Below, in pieces: positions 4,884 through 6,925 of a DNA stretch of 6,925 nucleotides (the first letter of the stretch is position 1; every line of letters starts with the position of its first letter). Origin of the DNA: Flavobacteriaceae bacterium (GTDB lineage Bacteria > Bacteroidota > Bacteroidia > Flavobacteriales > Flavobacteriaceae); NCBI GenBank assembly GCA_030618945.1, contig JAUXCI010000131.1:1-6925 (forward strand), written 5' to 3'. The translations under genes were made by a program, and so were the position numbers. The notes under the pieces are model-generated. The model worked only from the letters and a program-made list of their open reading frames with translations. It had not been told where the DNA came from and searched no databases.

Positions 4884-6925
4884 TCATGTCGTTTTTATGT
4901 GAGGAAAAATAAACTTCATGCCCCGGAAATCACCACTACCATCTCCTGCCTTTCTATCGTAAGTATGTTGTTTTATTTGATACATTAGAACTAAGTCATT
5001 TTCTTCCATGTATTTATTGAGTAGATCTGTTCTGAAATAATTAATTTTTTGTTCAGTAAAATCAGAACCTTTATACCGTATCGTTTTTATCGCTATATCT
5101 CCATTAATATCTAATATCTGAAAATTAGCAGGATCAGATTTTAATTTAAGAAATCTGCCTATTTCCGGTGTTGGGATAAAATCGCGTAATGATGGAAAAA
5201 TCATAGAATCAGATTCCCAGGCGTATTCTATCAGCGCTGCCTCACATTCAAAAGAAACATGAACTTTTTCTGTTCGTCCTACAATATCACCAGCTTTCTT
5301 GTTTTGGTATTCCTTATAATTCAAAATATCTTCAAAATCAAGTTTATATTCAATATCTTCTTCTTTTTCTGTTGGTATTGATGCTGACTCTTTTTTTATT
5401 CTTACTGGAACATTATCTGCCCAATAGAGTTCGCCAAAGTATACATTGTGCATTGAACTTAGTGAATACAGATCATGATCCCAGTCCATATTACGGTTAC
5501 CTATTTCGTGTTCTTTTCCTTCAATGTCACTTCTTGAAACTAGAAATGAATCCACCAATAAAAATGATTGGCAATCATATCCTTGATCAGCTTTCTGTAT
5601 AAATAGTCCATATAATAAAGTAAAGGATCCTTCTTCAAAGTTCCAATTCATGACACTTTTTAACTCATCAAATTTTTCGACATAAACCCAGTCTGGTTTA
5701 TCTGACTTATGTGACAAAAGATCAATTGTAAATAACTTTTCATTTATAAAATTTAGTTTGGGGTGACTAACCTCAATTTCCATATCACTTAGACGATCAT
5801 AGTGCTTTTTGTAAGTTGGATCATCTTGATACCAGACCCTCAGTTGATTGTTATTAAGCAAATGCCCAGCATACTCAAAGAAGGCTATCCATAAGTACTT
5901 TTTGCCCAATCTCTCCACCTTGCCACTAGCGCCATATGGAGTTTCCCCATGGTAAAAACTACTTTCGAATTTTTGAAATCCTTTCTCATATTTAATTGCT
6001 TTGTAGCCTTTCTGTGTGAGCCTTTTATAAATATTTGCTCTTGCTGTGACCTCGTGTATGACACCTCTTTTAAAAAGTCGAGGAATAGTATAAATAATAA
6101 AATCCATGCTTAATGGATCCAGATATTTACTTGTGTAATGGTTTGGTGTAGTTCCACTAACCACCTTCTCATCTTCGGGTGTTATTTCTGGCCATTCTTC
6201 ATCATTAAAAAACTGATAATTATTTAATTGATCTTCTTCAGGTTTTTTAAATGTGAAAACTTTTTTGTGAATTCCTAAATCAATTATGTGTTTTATGCTA
6301 TCGATTACTATATAATCATAGCTAGGTGATTTAGGTTTATCACAAAACTGCAAATCATAAAAAAGAGGTACATATTTTATAAATATTTCCTCGATAAACT
6401 TTTGATCATTTTGTTTTCTTAAACATATCCCGTAGCTAATCAACGCAAGTCTCTCATAAATGTATGATCGTCCTGAATTGGCATACTCAATAACTTTATC
6501 AAAAATGTACACTGGGTGGATTGTTCCAAATTCTAATATGACTTTGGTAGCATTATCCCTTAAATTTACAATTGTTGTTTCTAATAGCCAGATTGCTATT
6601 TCTATTTTTAACTCAGCTTCTCCATTTATTTTATTTACATCATGTGATGTGGCAAGTTCCATTAAGTAATCATTGAGAAAAACCTCAAACTCTTCAAAGT
6701 TGTTGTAAATAAACTCTGCCCAAGTTAAATCAAGTAAAAAGTTGCGAGTTCTTTTTAACCTTTCTGAAATAAAAAAGAAGTTAGTTGAGGATTCATTATC
6801 CAAAATAGTCCGCATAGAATAATTTAAAAGACCTTGCCAACCGGCTTTTGTATTAAGGAAAGCATCTAATTTATCTATTAAGATTTTACTACCTTCAAAG
6901 TCTGGGTTTTCATATAAAAACTGCC
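4884..6925 (-). CDS. C-terminal part of a large protein resembling STAND-like defence ATP-binding proteins; 5' end outside the window
   Basis: The frame ends at TGA 4886-4884. The first ATG in view is at 6815, but the same frame continues open for 36 more codons to the right edge (frame base 6923), and the added residues (for example YENPDFEGSK) look like ordinary protein, so the true start lies outside. Numbering from that internal Met: a helical, HEAT-like stretch with NLRDNATKVI (84-93) and YIYERLALISYG (118-129); DPLSMDFIIYTIPRLF near 233-248; a conserved-looking ERLGKKYLWIAFFE (301-314); and a C-terminal segment with a FRTDLLNKYMEENDL pattern. From memory the same series (LRDxATKAL, ERLYAxAYG, AERIGKKYQWIAYHE) occurs in the C-terminal halves of ATP-binding proteins of more than 1,000 residues in defence islands, some with a STAND NTPase core. 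If so, this is the ligand-sensing side and the P-loop lies to the right. No Walker motif is visible here, so the NTPase call is an inference. It is the first visible gene of the run. Confidence 0.8.
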   Translation of the reverse strand, partial: QFLYENPDFEGSKILIDKLDAFLNTKAGWQGLLNYSMRTILDNESSTNFFFISERLKRTRNFLLDLTWAEFIYNNFEEFEVFLNDYLMELATSHDVNKINGEAELKIEIAIWLLETTIVNLRDNATKVILEFGTIHPVYIFDKVIEYANSGRSYIYERLALISYGICLRKQNDQKFIEEIFIKYVPLFYDLQFCDKPKSPSYDYIVIDSIKHIIDLGIHKKVFTFKKPEEDQLNNYQFFNDEEWPEITPEDEKVVSGTTPNHYTSKYLDPLSMDFIIYTIPRLFKRGVIHEVTARANIYKRLTQKGYKAIKYEKGFQKFESSFYHGETPYGASGKVERLGKKYLWIAFFEYAGHLLNNNQLRVWYQDDPTYKKHYDRLSDMEIEVSHPKLNFINEKLFTIDLLSHKSDKPDWVYVEKFDELKSVMNWNFEEGSFTLLYGLFIQKADQGYDCQSFLLVDSFLVSRSDIEGKEHEIGNRNMDWDHDLYSLSSMHNVYFGELYWADNVPVRIKKESASIPTEKEEDIEYKLDFEDILNYKEYQNKKAGDIVGRTEKVHVSFECEAALIEYAWESDSMIFPSLRDFIPTPEIGRFLKLKSDPANFQILDINGDIAIKTIRYKGSDFTEQKINYFRTDLLNKYMEENDLVLMYQIKQHTYDRKAGDGSGDFRGMKFIFPHIKTT

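Noticed and set aside
5372..5602. 76-codon plus-strand frame with a hydrophobic start
   Set aside because: The hydrophobic stretch comes from the opposite strand of acidic and lysine-rich codons in the large gene; there is no promoter or ribosome site.
6813..6815. ATG at 6815 as the true start of the large gene
   Set aside because: The frame is open for 36 more codons up to the right edge, no ribosome site precedes the ATG, and the upstream residues look like normal protein.

Overview
This is an AT-rich window (about one third G+C, judged by eye) in which every credible gene lies on the minus strand, so transcription runs from the right end to the left. The codon and base bias, the A-rich leaders without clear Shine-Dalgarno motifs, and the look of the deiminase all suggest a member of the Bacteroidota. 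That assignment is an inference; there is no rRNA or marker gene here. No tRNA, rRNA, transposase, integrase or CRISPR array is visible.

In transcription order there are five genes. (1) 4884-6925 is the C-terminal part of a large protein whose reading frame stays open through the right edge. It resembles, from memory, the C-terminal halves of very large STAND-like ATP-binding proteins of defence islands. (2) 3930-4835 is a 301-residue protein of the agmatine deiminase / Porphyromonas-type peptidyl-arginine deiminase superfamily with its catalytic residues in place. (3) 3146-3919 is a 257-residue PD-(D/E)XK nuclease-like protein, only 10 bp after the deiminase. After an 81-bp gap holding two adjacent small hairpins come (4) 1916-3064, a 382-residue protein of unknown function, and (5) 1-1919, a phospholipase D-like protein with two HxK...GSxN motifs. 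Gene 5 starts inside the stop codon of gene 4 (ATGA overlap) and runs off the left edge.

The strand agreement, the tight spacing and the content (two different nuclease folds, a possible STAND-type sensor, an orphan guanidine-modifying enzyme and an uncharacterised partner of the PLD protein) point to an accessory, probably defensive locus rather than housekeeping genes. The most unusual element is the deiminase between a putative sensor and a nuclease, with no polyamine or arginine metabolism gene in view. The locus may be one five-gene system, or two modules (sensor-deiminase-PD-(D/E)XK and unknown-PLD) that meet at the hairpin-bearing gap. Both outer genes are incomplete here, so the true borders are not seen.
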